A DNA stretch of 64,000 nt from Vagococcus salmoninarum (GTDB taxonomy: Bacteria; Bacillota; Bacilli; Lactobacillales; Vagococcaceae). Numbering within the stretch: position 1 is the stretch's first letter; each line of letters opens with the position of its first letter. Positions 53,098 to 62,069 of this stretch are shown piece by piece. Location: contig NZ_NGJU01000001.1 in the NCBI RefSeq assembly GCF_003987495.1, forward strand, positions 124,001 to 188,000. The letters run 5' to 3'. Position numbers and translations under genes: made by a program. The notes beneath the pieces are model-generated. The model was not told where the DNA came from. It made no database searches and saw only the letters and a list, made by a program, of their open reading frames with translations.

Positions 53098-54335
53098 TAC
53101 TCGCCCACCTCAATTCTTTCAGTCATTTCATAAATTAATTTACCTTTCAGAATCGTTTTTGTGACGTCTCTTTTTCGGGCAATCCCATGAGCAGAAGACT
53201 CAGCATCAATTAAAATTAGATTAGCATCATCGCCGACCTTTGGCCAAACTTGTTCGCCCTCATCGTTAAGTGGGGTAAGATTGTTCGTGGCGTACCGCCA
53301 GATGCGACTTAAGTAATAGTCATCGCTTAAACGGAAGCGCTCAGCTAATGTATTCATTTTTTCAACCGTGTTACCAGAACCAAAAGGCGACCAGTGATCA
53401 ATTAAACTATCATGACCAAGGGAAACATCGATGCCACCCTTAGTTAACTCTAGAACTGGCATTGTTTTTCGGTTGAGATTGATTGGAATGGTAGTTGCAA
53501 CATCAATTTGCGCTAAATTAAAACGAGCAATCATTTCCAGCAATGGCTCGCCTTCTAAGTCCCCTAAAGCCATTGCATGACTTAAAGTGACGTGACCAAC
53601 CTTTTGGGATTGGAGCGTATAGTCAACAATCTTGTTAAATTCATATTCACCTAAGGTATTGCGGCCATGTAAATGAATGTCGATTCCTTTATGATGTTTA
53701 GCAGCTAAATCAAAGAGCTGACTGAGAGAGTTGTCCACATGTTTATCAACAGTAGCAGGATCTACGCCACCAACATGGGTTGCTCCTAACAACATTGCTT
53801 GATCCATTAAAGGTAAAACCTTAGAACGCAATAAGCCATGTTGAGGAAAAGCGACAATGTCATAAGAAATCTGATCAGCGTAAGAAGCTAAAACTTTTTT
53901 TGTTAGCTCAACATGCTTAGTACCAATGTAGGGATCCACATTACAATGACTTCTAATATGACGGTGACCATTTTTAATATAGTGTTTTACTACTGCATGA
54001 GCACGAGCTTCAGCGGTGTCTAGCTGTCTCGGGAGTAAGGTGCTTTCTTCTTCAAAACGAGTGAAGATACCATTTGTTATGGGTCGTGGTGCTTGCCAGT
54101 GATCGCCAAAATAAGTTTTGTCAATATGAATATGCATTTCTCGCATGGCGGGCATCAGCAGTTGGTTCTTTCCATCAACGATCGTCATATCTGGTGTTTC
54201 AGTAATTTTTTTGGAGAGTTGTGTCAGTTTACCATCAGCCATTAGCACATCGAACTGTTCGGTTGAGATACTAACGACTTGTTGATTGACGATGTTGAAA
54301 CCTGTTTCTAATCTAATATTTTTTAATAATAACAA
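53097..54335 (-). CDS. Second amidohydrolase-superfamily protein, tandem paralogue
   Basis: A 412-residue paralogue of the next gene: HIHID, HLHGRNTLG, SHAMALGD and GHDSLID hold the metal and active-site residues. The position of the cytosine deaminase Glu is Gly here (HLHG). Both proteins share DKTY after the first motif and an overall colinear layout, so they arose by tandem duplication and may act on related compounds or as a heteromer. 18 bases separate it from the lipoprotein gene upstream, so all three are probably one transcript. Confidence 0.82.
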   Translation of the reverse strand: MLLLKNIRLETGFNIVNQQVVSISTEQFDVLMADGKLTQLSKKITETPDMTIVDGKNQLLMPAMREMHIHIDKTYFGDHWQAPRPITNGIFTRFEEESTLLPRQLDTAEARAHAVVKHYIKNGHRHIRSHCNVDPYIGTKHVELTKKVLASYADQISYDIVAFPQHGLLRSKVLPLMDQAMLLGATHVGGVDPATVDKHVDNSLSQLFDLAAKHHKGIDIHLHGRNTLGEYEFNKIVDYTLQSQKVGHVTLSHAMALGDLEGEPLLEMIARFNLAQIDVATTIPINLNRKTMPVLELTKGGIDVSLGHDSLIDHWSPFGSGNTVEKMNTLAERFRLSDDYYLSRIWRYATNNLTPLNDEGEQVWPKVGDDANLILIDAESSAHGIARKRDVTKTILKGKLIYEMTERIEVGE

Positions 54336-54353
54336 TGTGTGGAACGCTCCTTT

Positions 54354-56018
54354 CTATTCTACATAAGCCCATTTTAGTGAATACGTCGAACCAAAGGGAT
54401 GCCAATACATATCTTTGATTCCTTGATTTGCTAGAATTGCTAGTGACCGATTGTAAATAGGGGCAATGACACTATCACCATTAATCAATTCATTTTCAGC
54501 TTGGATAAAGTTTGCAAAACGTTTCTCAATATCACCAGCGTCTTTAGTTCGGGAGTCATTGATTAACTGATCGTATTTATCACTACTATAAGTGATGCCG
54601 CCACTAGAATTATTAGAAACGAAAATTCTCATAACTGTTAATGGGTCGCGATAATCAGTTCCCCAACCAGAAAGTTCAATATCGTAATCTTTTTTCTGAT
54701 CCCGTTCGACTCGAACCGTAAATGGTACTTGGACAATCGATATTCTGACTCCAGGTAAATTGCTTTCAATCTGATTAGCAAAAAATTCTGCGGACATTTT
54801 AGCAATTTCAGTATCATCTGTTAAGAACTCTAAATTAATAGCATCCCCTAGCTCTTTTTTAGCTAATGTCAGAGAGGCTTTGGCAGACTCGGGATCATAT
54901 GTTAAATACTCATGCTCTTGACTAGCAACTTTAGTGAAATCATCCCCGCTAACAGGATCTTTTGTTTGCCCTTTAGGAATCAGATGATTTGTGGCTGTTG
55001 AGCCGTCGCCTAAAATGTTAGTGACAAAGGCTTCTTTATCAAAGCTCTGAGCAATTGCTTTTCGTAGATCTTGGTTAGCCAGAGGTGTTTCTTTACCATT
55101 TCGTTCACTGTTAAGTTTTAAGAAAAAAGTCACATATTGCTCAACAGGTAAAAAGGATTCATTATCTTTGTAATTTTTGGCGAATTCTGAGGAAAGCTTG
55201 TTGACGACATCAACTTCGCCACTTTCAAATAGGTTAACCGCTGTGGAAGGTGTTTTAATCACTTGGACATTAGCTGTTTCAAGTTTCACAACATCTTTAT
55301 CCCAGTATTCTTGATTCGGTGTGTATGTCCATTTGTCGGCAGAGACATCCCAATTTGACAAAACAAAGGGTCCATTGTATAAAATGTTTTCTGAAGTAGT
55401 GGCATAATCATCACCTTGTTCCGTGATAAAGGCTTCCTTTTTAGGATGGAAAATTGCAAAGGTCAGCAAGCTCTTCAAATAAGGAACAGGTCGTTCTAGT
55501 TGAACTTTGAGGGTGTGTTCGTCAATCGCTGTCACACCTAAAGTTTTTGGGTCAGCCCCATTTTCATAAATTTCTTTAGCGTTTTTAATAACGCCAACCA
55601 TGACATCAGCATTCGGTGAGCCAACTGCTGGGGTGACGATTTGTTGCCAGCCATAGACAAAGTCTTGAGCTGTGACAGCAGAACCATCGGACCATTTACT
55701 GTCTTCTCTTAATTTAAACGTATAAGTTGTTTGATCCTCTGAAATCTCCGGTTCTTCCTTAGCGATACCTAAGACAAATTCATCATCTTTACCTAAAATA
55801 TATAACCCTTCGTAGACTTGATTCATGGCTAGGGTAGATGTTGTATCGGCAGCCAATGCCGGATCCATTGTTGAAATTTGAGCTTCAGAAGTGATATTAA
55901 TCACTTGAGAAATCCCTTGAGACTTCTTATCTTCCTTTTCCTCTGTTTGACTACAAGCACTTAAAATAGTGAGAGATGTCAAAGTAATTATCGTCAAGCG
56001 ACCGATATTTTTTTTCAT
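54354..56018 (-). CDS. Oligopeptide/solute-binding lipoprotein, OppA family
   Basis: A 554-residue family 5 binding lipoprotein (lipobox LSAC, Cys22). Typical blocks are STMDPALAADTTS, LREDSKWSDGSAVTAQDFVYGWQ and a late DYDIELSGWGTDY. No permease or ATPase genes follow, so it must use an Opp system encoded elsewhere. Heading an operon with two amidohydrolases, it probably delivers the compound (peptide-like or amide) that they hydrolyse. Upstream AGGAGG site. Confidence 0.9.
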   Translation of the reverse strand: MKKNIGRLTIITLTSLTILSACSQTEEKEDKKSQGISQVINITSEAQISTMDPALAADTTSTLAMNQVYEGLYILGKDDEFVLGIAKEEPEISEDQTTYTFKLREDSKWSDGSAVTAQDFVYGWQQIVTPAVGSPNADVMVGVIKNAKEIYENGADPKTLGVTAIDEHTLKVQLERPVPYLKSLLTFAIFHPKKEAFITEQGDDYATTSENILYNGPFVLSNWDVSADKWTYTPNQEYWDKDVVKLETANVQVIKTPSTAVNLFESGEVDVVNKLSSEFAKNYKDNESFLPVEQYVTFFLKLNSERNGKETPLANQDLRKAIAQSFDKEAFVTNILGDGSTATNHLIPKGQTKDPVSGDDFTKVASQEHEYLTYDPESAKASLTLAKKELGDAINLEFLTDDTEIAKMSAEFFANQIESNLPGVRISIVQVPFTVRVERDQKKDYDIELSGWGTDYRDPLTVMRIFVSNNSSGGITYSSDKYDQLINDSRTKDAGDIEKRFANFIQAENELINGDSVIAPIYNRSLAILANQGIKDMYWHPFGSTYSLKWAYVE

Positions 56019-56198
56019 ATCTTATCCTCCTAAAGTTGGAACATGCCTTTTTAATTATTTTTTGTTATAATAATTAACAAAGGATTAGAATTCTCATTTT
56101 TTTCTAATTTAAACTAATCTATCATACTTTAGAGTGATGACCTAACACTAATAGATGATGATAAGTATTAATTATTCTTATGATAAGGAGGAAACGTG
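56019..56198. promoter_or_regulatory. Divergent control region with two dyads
   Basis: TTTGTTA-N7-TAACAAA at 56061-56081 and ATTAGAA-N11-TTCTAAT at 56084-56108 lie between the OppA-like and LysR genes. The second contains the T-N11-A form typical of LysR sites. Binding by the LysR protein is inferred from the divergent layout. Confidence 0.55.
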
Positions 56199-57068
56199 AT
56201 GGATATTAAACAATTGACTTATTTTATCGCAATAGCCGAATCAAAAACAATCACTGAAGCAGCCAAAAAACTCTATTTAGCCCAATCGGCCTTGAGTCAA
56301 TCACTAAAGTCTTTAGAAGAAATTGTTGGTGCACCATTAATTAATCGAAGTCGACGTCAACATACTTTAACGTCAGCTGGTGAAATTCTTTATAATGAAG
56401 CTAAAAAAATTATTGAAACGATTGAAGCAACTAAAAAGAAAATCAGTTTATCAAGTAATAAGGTGTTCGAAAAAATTAATGTTGGCGTAGATCCGATTTC
56501 CTCACATTTGCTCTTACCCGCCCTTAGAGAAATGAAAAATGAATACCCAAATATGACTATTAATATCCAACAAAATGATTCCAGACTATTAACTCAAATG
56601 GTAACGAAAAAGGAGCTTGATTTTGCCTTAGTCGGCTTGCCGATAAATCCTTCCTACTTAGAAGTCATTGTCTTAGAAAAAAAACCACTATACTTTATTT
56701 GTTCTAAATCAGATAAAAAAAGAACGTCAATTGGAAGTTTGCCAAGAAGAATGATTAAGCCATTAATATTACCGAATACTCAAGAAGTTGGCACTTATCA
56801 AAGGATTATGGAACATGTCAAAATGAATTCTGAATCGATAGCAAGTGTGTCAGGTTGCTCCGATATTGATTTACTTTTAACAATGGTTGAAGAAGATCTT
56901 GGTTGTAGTATTGTGCCGGAATCGTTCTTAACTAAAACTAATTATGAAATTGATGTTTTATCAATTTCCGAGCCGGACTTAACAGTCACTTCCGGGCTGA
57001 TTTATTCTAAAGAATTAAAATTAACTGAGCATTTGTCTCGTTTCATCGAGTCATTAGCGGAAAGTTAA
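56199..57068 (+). CDS. LysR-family transcriptional regulator
   Basis: A 289-residue LysR protein with N-terminal winged helix (FIAIAESKTITEAAKKLYLAQSALSQS region) and a type II binding-fold effector domain beginning about residue 90. ATG 56199 lies 7 bases after AGGAGG; a GTG 3 bases upstream is also possible. Divergent from the OppA-like/amidohydrolase operon, which it most likely activates in response to the compound processed. Effector unknown. Confidence 0.9.
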   Translation: MDIKQLTYFIAIAESKTITEAAKKLYLAQSALSQSLKSLEEIVGAPLINRSRRQHTLTSAGEILYNEAKKIIETIEATKKKISLSSNKVFEKINVGVDPISSHLLLPALREMKNEYPNMTINIQQNDSRLLTQMVTKKELDFALVGLPINPSYLEVIVLEKKPLYFICSKSDKKRTSIGSLPRRMIKPLILPNTQEVGTYQRIMEHVKMNSESIASVSGCSDIDLLLTMVEEDLGCSIVPESFLTKTNYEIDVLSISEPDLTVTSGLIYSKELKLTEHLSRFIESLAES

Positions 57069-57135
57069 AAATTTTATCAGGGGCCGTTTTTTTCATAGAA
57101 ATTAAATCACCACTCTAAAATTAATCATAAGAAAC

Positions 57136-57166
57136 AAAAGTCACTGCTATTCAAGTGACTTTTTTT
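57136..57166 (+). terminator. Terminator after the LysR gene
   Basis: AAAAGTCACT (57136-57145) pairs with AGTGACTTTT (57154-57163), followed by T. Confidence 0.88.
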
Positions 57167-57367
57167 GTTTGTAAAATTGTTAATAAAAAGAGCTTAAAAA
57201 AACCGACAAGTCAGAAACTAGAAGTTATTTTAGACATACTTCAAACAACTGGTTAACACTCTTCCAGAAGCTTTTTATTAAATCAAAAACAGCATAAGAA
57301 AACTGTTGTTTTTTAAAAATCAGGTATTTATAATGAACTTAATTATCTAGAGATTAGGAGGAAAGGG

Positions 57368-58096
57368 ATGTTAAAAATTGCCATTTGCGACACTAATCGT
57401 CAAACCCATCTAGAGCTACAAAGGCTTTTAAAAAATGTCGAGCTATGTTGGGATTATCAGCTAAGCTTTTTTGCTAATCCTAGTGACTTATTTATTGAGT
57501 CTTTAAAACTAAACAGTTGTTACCAAGTCTTAATAATTAATGACAAATTAGAAGAGGAACGAGGGAGTGAGGTTGTTAAACAATTAAAGGTCATGGAAAG
57601 GAGCCCGGAATATGTGATAGTTATGATTGACTCTCTAGAAGAAGTCTTTTCAATCTTTGAAGTAGGGGCAACGGATTGTTTGGCCCGCCCACTTTCTGCT
57701 GAAAAGTTAAGGGACTCCCTCAACCGAATTTGGCAACTCATTACTGAAAAAAACAGTCCGTACATTTTAGTCAAAGATCGTTACACAAAAGAAATGGTTT
57801 ACTTACGCCAAAGGGAGATAGTTTATTTTGAAATGGAAGATTCCTCTCAACGCTTACTTAAAATTGTGACGAGTCAGAAAGAAATCTATATATATTCGAG
57901 GTTAGGGGATTTTATAGGGAAACTAAAAGGAGATTGGTTCATAAAAATTTATCGGTCAATTTATGTCAATCGGCAACACATTCAAAAATTTTCTAAAAAA
58001 GAACTGCTAACAACAACAGACAGCTGGTTACCGATTGGCAGCCGCTATTATGAAGAGCTATTAAGAAAGCTAGTCAAGCATTCGGAAAAAGAATAG
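57368..58096 (+). CDS. LytTR-family regulator with degenerate receiver domain
   Basis: A 242-residue protein. It has an N-terminal CheY-like domain (about 1-125) and a C-terminal LytTR DNA-binding domain (about 135-235, with IVYFEMEDSSQRLLKI and FIKIYRSIYVNRQHI). At the phosphorylation site the residue aligned to the acceptor Asp appears to be Asn58 (LIINDKL), next to Asp59, and the conserved Lys of the KP pair is Arg (CLARPL). No histidine kinase gene is adjacent. It may work without phosphorylation. AGGAGG site; 271 bases of mostly AT sequence separate it from the preceding gene. Confidence 0.85.
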   Translation: MLKIAICDTNRQTHLELQRLLKNVELCWDYQLSFFANPSDLFIESLKLNSCYQVLIINDKLEEERGSEVVKQLKVMERSPEYVIVMIDSLEEVFSIFEVGATDCLARPLSAEKLRDSLNRIWQLITEKNSPYILVKDRYTKEMVYLRQREIVYFEMEDSSQRLLKIVTSQKEIYIYSRLGDFIGKLKGDWFIKIYRSIYVNRQHIQKFSKKELLTTTDSWLPIGSRYYEELLRKLVKHSEKE

Positions 58097-58108
58097 GTTA
58101 TAAACAAA

Positions 58109-58139
58109 GAAGTTACCCCTAACTATATGAGGTAACTTC
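58109..58139. terminator. Weak hairpin between convergent genes
   Basis: GAAGTTACC (58109-58117) with GGTAACTTC (58131-58139). Only a poor T run on either strand. Confidence 0.5.
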
Positions 58140-58149
58140 CTTGCCATCA

Positions 58150-58494
58150 TTAAAAATCAAAAGGATCGATATCCTCGTCATCAACTACATGATCATAAGT
58201 ATCACAATCGTCAACAATAAAACCATATGTGATTAAGAGCTGACGGCTGATCTCATTATCAGCTTGATAACCCTTGCTCAGTAACTCCTTAATATAAAGC
58301 TTATTGTAAATAAACATAAAAACTAAGGCTGAAAAATTACCAGTAATAATCGTGCAGCCGAACATGATGGCTGCCCATTTCCAATCGCCGCGAAATAAAG
58401 GCGGAAAGAAATTGAAACATAAGACTGTCCAAGAGAAACCGATTTTAGCCAGTTTGACTTGGCGTGTCTCAGGGTGTACTAAAGCTATTTTCAT
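58150..58494 (-). CDS. Small membrane protein, DUF2628-like
   Basis: A 114-residue protein. A short N-terminal cytoplasmic part (HPETRQVKLAKIGFSW) leads into two hydrophobic segments (about 20-35 and 42-62) and an acidic tail rich in Asp. The FSWTVLCFNFFPPLFRGDWKWA stretch resembles DUF2628-type small membrane proteins of Firmicutes. AGAGAGG lies 9 bases before the start. Function unknown. Confidence 0.65.
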   Translation of the reverse strand: MKIALVHPETRQVKLAKIGFSWTVLCFNFFPPLFRGDWKWAAIMFGCTIITGNFSALVFMFIYNKLYIKELLSKGYQADNEISRQLLITYGFIVDDCDTYDHVVDDEDIDPFDF

Positions 58495-58964
58495 AAATAT
58501 AAACCTCTCTTTAAAAAGTAATGCTAATAAGGACGAAAGTAATTGACAACAACAAACTGAAAAAACGAGTAGTTATGTGTAAATGACTGTCAAAACAACG
58601 TCACATGAGTCATCATTCATCAAAAGAAAGGGGCTAAAGTGAAGGGAGAAATCAGTGTCAACGAAAATTAAGCGGTAAATTGTTTCTTCGAGTATACAAT
58701 TTTAGGGCGAAAATTGCGAGGATAAATCAAGGAAAGGACTCTTTTTTGTGTCACCTTTCAGACTTATTAACAAGCTAGCTAAGAAAGTAGTTAAAATTGG
58801 TGTCAGCTATTAGCTAATTGGCGACGGTTAACGGTTATAACTTTTTATTTCAACTAAAATAAAAGTATCAAAAGGAAGGAGTAATAGCCAAATGTCATAA
58901 TCAAGGTCAGTCAATTGTCAGCTGTTGTTTATTAAAGGTAAGAAAAAAGAAAGGGATGAAAGTT
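58495..58964. other. Long intergenic region, no gene seen
   Basis: About 470 bases, AT-rich, with short imperfect dyads (for example around TTAGCTAATTGG near 58805) but no convincing gene or RNA. It probably holds divergent promoters for the small membrane protein and the secreted protein. Confidence 0.4.
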
Positions 58965-60050
58965 ATGAAGAAATTAGTGAAAGTCTTGAGTGTCTTATTT
59001 GTATTAGGATTTAGTCAATCAATTGTTGCAGGAGCCGAGACCGCTGTCTGGACGGACAAGACTAGTTACAGTGACATTACTAGTCAGTACGCTGAACTAG
59101 CAGAGAATGTACCAGTCTTTAGTGAAGAATTACGTGTTTCTTCAGATGTCTTGAAAAGCCCTTATCAATTACCGGCAGCAACAATTGCTAATTTAACAAC
59201 GACTGAATTAGCAGAAGTAGTTTTAGCTTATCCTTATTTAAGTGATATTTATGCTTACAACTCACTCCAAGAAGGCTTAGAAGCAATTCGTAAAACTTAT
59301 TTACCACTTGATCTTTTATTAAAAAGAACGGATGCCCCAGTTGGCTTACTAGAAGTCTATCAGTCAGCTAGTCAAGAGTTAGGGACTAAGAAAGCCCGTC
59401 GCTTTAATATGAAATTAGAATTACTAGAAGTTATCTTAGCTCAGAAAGAGTTATCCGGAGAGAGAGATGAGATTACGGCAGTTTATAGTCAAGTTTTAGA
59501 TAATAAAGATCCTGGAATCTATGGTGAAAGTCTGACAAGTTACTTAGATGCCTTAGCAGAACAAAAAATCACCCCTTATGCTTCAGACACAACGACCACG
59601 GTAAAAACACCAAAAGGGAGCAACGTTTCAGTAATTAAATATGGTAGTGATCTAACTGATGCTAAGAAAACGGAAATTAATAATAGCATGGCCAAAAATT
59701 ATCCGAAAGCGTCTCGTTTAACAAGTGCTACGAAACTATTTAACTGTCACTCCTACGCTTGGTATAGTTCTAATACCTCAACAAATAAATACTGGATGAA
59801 TGACCCTGCTAAGTATATGTCAGATGGTAGCTATAAAAAACAAACAGGTTTTAAAAGTGGTCAAAAATTGTTATGGGCGGATAAGTCTCACTCAGGAATT
59901 ATTAGCATGGTTTATCAAGGGCCACCTGCCCCAGGGAATAATGCTATGAGTATGGTCAAAGTTAAATCAAAATGGGGCCAAGCAGGCGTCTATGAACATG
60001 CAGGTAATTACTCACCTTATACAAACAATCTTGGCACAGCTTGGCAATAA
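58965..60050 (+). CDS. Secreted protein with NCHSYAWY cysteine-enzyme-like domain
   Basis: A 361-residue protein with signal peptide (cleavage near residue 25), a helical middle region (about 30-210) and a C-terminal domain (about 225-361). The domain carries Cys261 in FNCHSYAWYSS, YWMNDP, SDGSY, His309 in KSHSGI and His345 in YEHAGNY. The Cys-His pattern suggests a papain/CHAP-like hydrolase or amidase, and I have seen this kind of NCHSYAWY segment in uncharacterised secreted proteins of bacilli. Not proven catalytic. The ATG at 58965 is 9 bases after AAGGG; 58956 is too close to it. Confidence 0.68.
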   Translation: MKKLVKVLSVLFVLGFSQSIVAGAETAVWTDKTSYSDITSQYAELAENVPVFSEELRVSSDVLKSPYQLPAATIANLTTTELAEVVLAYPYLSDIYAYNSLQEGLEAIRKTYLPLDLLLKRTDAPVGLLEVYQSASQELGTKKARRFNMKLELLEVILAQKELSGERDEITAVYSQVLDNKDPGIYGESLTSYLDALAEQKITPYASDTTTTVKTPKGSNVSVIKYGSDLTDAKKTEINNSMAKNYPKASRLTSATKLFNCHSYAWYSSNTSTNKYWMNDPAKYMSDGSYKKQTGFKSGQKLLWADKSHSGIISMVYQGPPAPGNNAMSMVKVKSKWGQAGVYEHAGNYSPYTNNLGTAWQ

Positions 60051-60066
60051 ATGACAAATAAAAGGG

Positions 60067-60098
60067 ACTGGTAAATCGCTGAGATTTGCCAGTTTTTT
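60067..60098 (+). terminator. Terminator after the secreted protein gene
   Basis: ACTGGTAAATC / GATTTGCCAGT stem (one G-T pair) with GCTGA loop and T6. Confidence 0.88.
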
Positions 60099-60143
60099 GC
60101 ACTTAACTATGTCACCAAAAACTAACATCAAGGATGAAATAAA

Positions 60144-61259
60144 ATGAGCTTAGGGTTATGTTTGATGATGAAAAACGAGGAAGCGTATTTGTCAGAATTT
60201 TTTGAGACGTCAAAGAAGTATGTAGATACTGGATCGACGGATCAATCCTTAGCAATTGCCAAAAAGTATACAACTAATATTTGGCATAAAAGCTTCACTA
60301 ATGATTTTTCGGAAATGCGGAATGACTTACTTGCTAAGACGGAAACGGAGTGGCTGATTTTTTTAGATGCGGATGAATTGCTAGCAGCAGAGATGTGGGA
60401 GCAGTTACGAAGTTTAATTAGTAACAGTCACCGACTAGTTGGCATCGGTGGTTTTAAGCTCATTCGTTATAATTTTTTTGCGACAGGTGGTTGGTATACG
60501 GATATGGTTCTAAAGTTATTTTTAAATGACAAAAACTTTAAGTATAGTAAAAAAGTAACGGAAAGAATCGAACCAGCGATTCTTGCTCAAGGCTATCAAG
60601 TGTTAGACTCACAGATTATGATGAATCATCTCGGTCATCTGCGACCTTTTGCTGAACGCCAAGGAAAGAGTCTGACATACATTCGTCTATTAAAGGAGGA
60701 GCTAGCAGAAAACCCTCATCACACGTTAAATTATTCGAGATTGGTTTTGATTGAACGGAATACTGGCAGTTTAGCAGAGGGCTTAGTACATTCTAAGCTA
60801 GGAGTAACGAGTCAGCCTGATAACGTCATTGCTAATACGTTTCATGGTCACTTATTAAGAGCCACTGGTGATGCTGAAGGGGCTCTGCGCTATTATCAGC
60901 GAGCTAGAGAACAGTCAAAGACACCAGGGTTAAGTGAGAACATGATAGGTCTCGTCTATTTGAGTGAGGGCAACTATTCTCAGGCTCTGACTTATTTTGA
61001 AAAAGCTTATCAAGAAAACCAACATTTCCCTCATATTTTAGTCAATCTTGGTTTAGTTCACTTTTTCCAAGAAGACTACGCCTTAGCCCTAAACTGTTTT
61101 GAGACAGTAGCAAAAGCCAATCCATATTTTTTACAAAGGGAAGCCCTAGGAATTTTAGAGTTTGATCCATATAAGAGTTTGCATTATGAAACAATTGCTA
61201 ATTATTGGGGATTGGAAAGTTATATTAGGGTTTGTGAGGGGGAGTTAAGAAAGGGATAG
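60144..61259 (+). CDS. Family 2 glycosyltransferase with TPR repeats
   Basis: A 371-residue protein. The N-terminal GT-A domain carries MMKNEE, VDTGSTD and the DxD-type LDADE, as in SunS-like or family 2 transferases. The usual DEIIIV strand just before VDTGSTD appears shortened here (ETSKKYVDTGSTD). Residues about 200-345 form three or four TPR units (ALRYYQRA, ALTYFEKA, ALNCFETV). The combination is typical of transferases that modify peptides or surface proteins, but no partner peptide gene is beside it. Donor and acceptor unknown. Confidence 0.82.
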   Translation: MSLGLCLMMKNEEAYLSEFFETSKKYVDTGSTDQSLAIAKKYTTNIWHKSFTNDFSEMRNDLLAKTETEWLIFLDADELLAAEMWEQLRSLISNSHRLVGIGGFKLIRYNFFATGGWYTDMVLKLFLNDKNFKYSKKVTERIEPAILAQGYQVLDSQIMMNHLGHLRPFAERQGKSLTYIRLLKEELAENPHHTLNYSRLVLIERNTGSLAEGLVHSKLGVTSQPDNVIANTFHGHLLRATGDAEGALRYYQRAREQSKTPGLSENMIGLVYLSEGNYSQALTYFEKAYQENQHFPHILVNLGLVHFFQEDYALALNCFETVAKANPYFLQREALGILEFDPYKSLHYETIANYWGLESYIRVCEGELRKG

Positions 61260-61374
61260 ATTGTTAGTAATCGCGGTCATTTAATTATGATCGACTTACT
61301 TAATCGACTTATTTAAAAAAGGCTAATTAATATACTAGTGATTCCCTATCTATAGTATACTAACTATTAAAGGG

Positions 61375-61806
61375 GTGTTTAAAATAGCGAAAGAAAATAA
61401 ATGGTTTAACCAAACTTACATTAATGAAATTAAAACAAAACTAGGACATTCAGCCGATAGTTTAAACTTAACGGTTAGTAATAACCCAAATACCTGGGGT
61501 CGTCAGTTACTTTTCGGGGCATTTTCTAGTCTATCTTTAAGAATGTATAATCTTAGTCTTGAAAATAAAGGTCTCCTTTTTATCCAACGGAGCATGAAAA
61601 ATAACCAATTGTTATTAGATAACAGTCATTTTATTAATCACCATGAGATTGCTGAAATCACTTTTAAAAAGGGCTTAATCCAAAATAAACTCATTATTAT
61701 CAATAATGAGGGCAAAAAGCGAGTCTATCTTTGTAATAAAAAAATTATTGGTGTTCCGTGGCACAAGGAGAGTTACGAAAAAGTGCAGGCATGTTACGGC
61801 AATTGA
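61375..61806 (+). CDS. Small protein, possible PH-like fold; start uncertain
   Basis: A 143-residue soluble protein with alternating strands, including LLFIQRSMKNN and an ITFKKGLIQNKLIII segment reminiscent of bacterial PH domains. The GTG at 61375 directly abuts AAAGGG, so the true start may differ. Its 3' end overlaps the minus-strand gene 61794-62003 by 13 bases. No family named with certainty. Confidence 0.5.
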   Translation: MFKIAKENKWFNQTYINEIKTKLGHSADSLNLTVSNNPNTWGRQLLFGAFSSLSLRMYNLSLENKGLLFIQRSMKNNQLLLDNSHFINHHEIAEITFKKGLIQNKLIIINNEGKKRVYLCNKKIIGVPWHKESYEKVQACYGN

Positions 61807-62003
61807 TCTTTGCGCTCTTTAATAATCTCGATAATTTCGGTAATCATCACAACTACTGCAATCCCAAGACTAGTGGCGAAAAAATAAATAATCATGATAA
61901 AGTTAAAAAAGACCGCATAAAGCATGTAAAATAGTAAAAGGGAAAAAGCGATTTTAAAAAGCTTTTCTCTTTTTCTTTTTTTAAACCATTCCTCATTATT
62001 CAT
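61794..62003 (-). CDS. Small two-helix membrane protein
   Basis: A 69-residue protein with basic start (KKRKREK), two hydrophobic segments and charged end. AGGGATGG lies upstream of its ATG. Small size limits certainty. Function unknown. Confidence 0.5.
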   Translation of the reverse strand: MNNEEWFKKRKREKLFKIAFSLLLFYMLYAVFFNFIMIIYFFATSLGIAVVVMITEIIEIIKERKDQLP

Positions 62004-62069
62004 AGTTATCCATCCCTAGATAATGAATTTACCACTTAGATTTATGAGTTCTATCATGGAATGAGTGAC

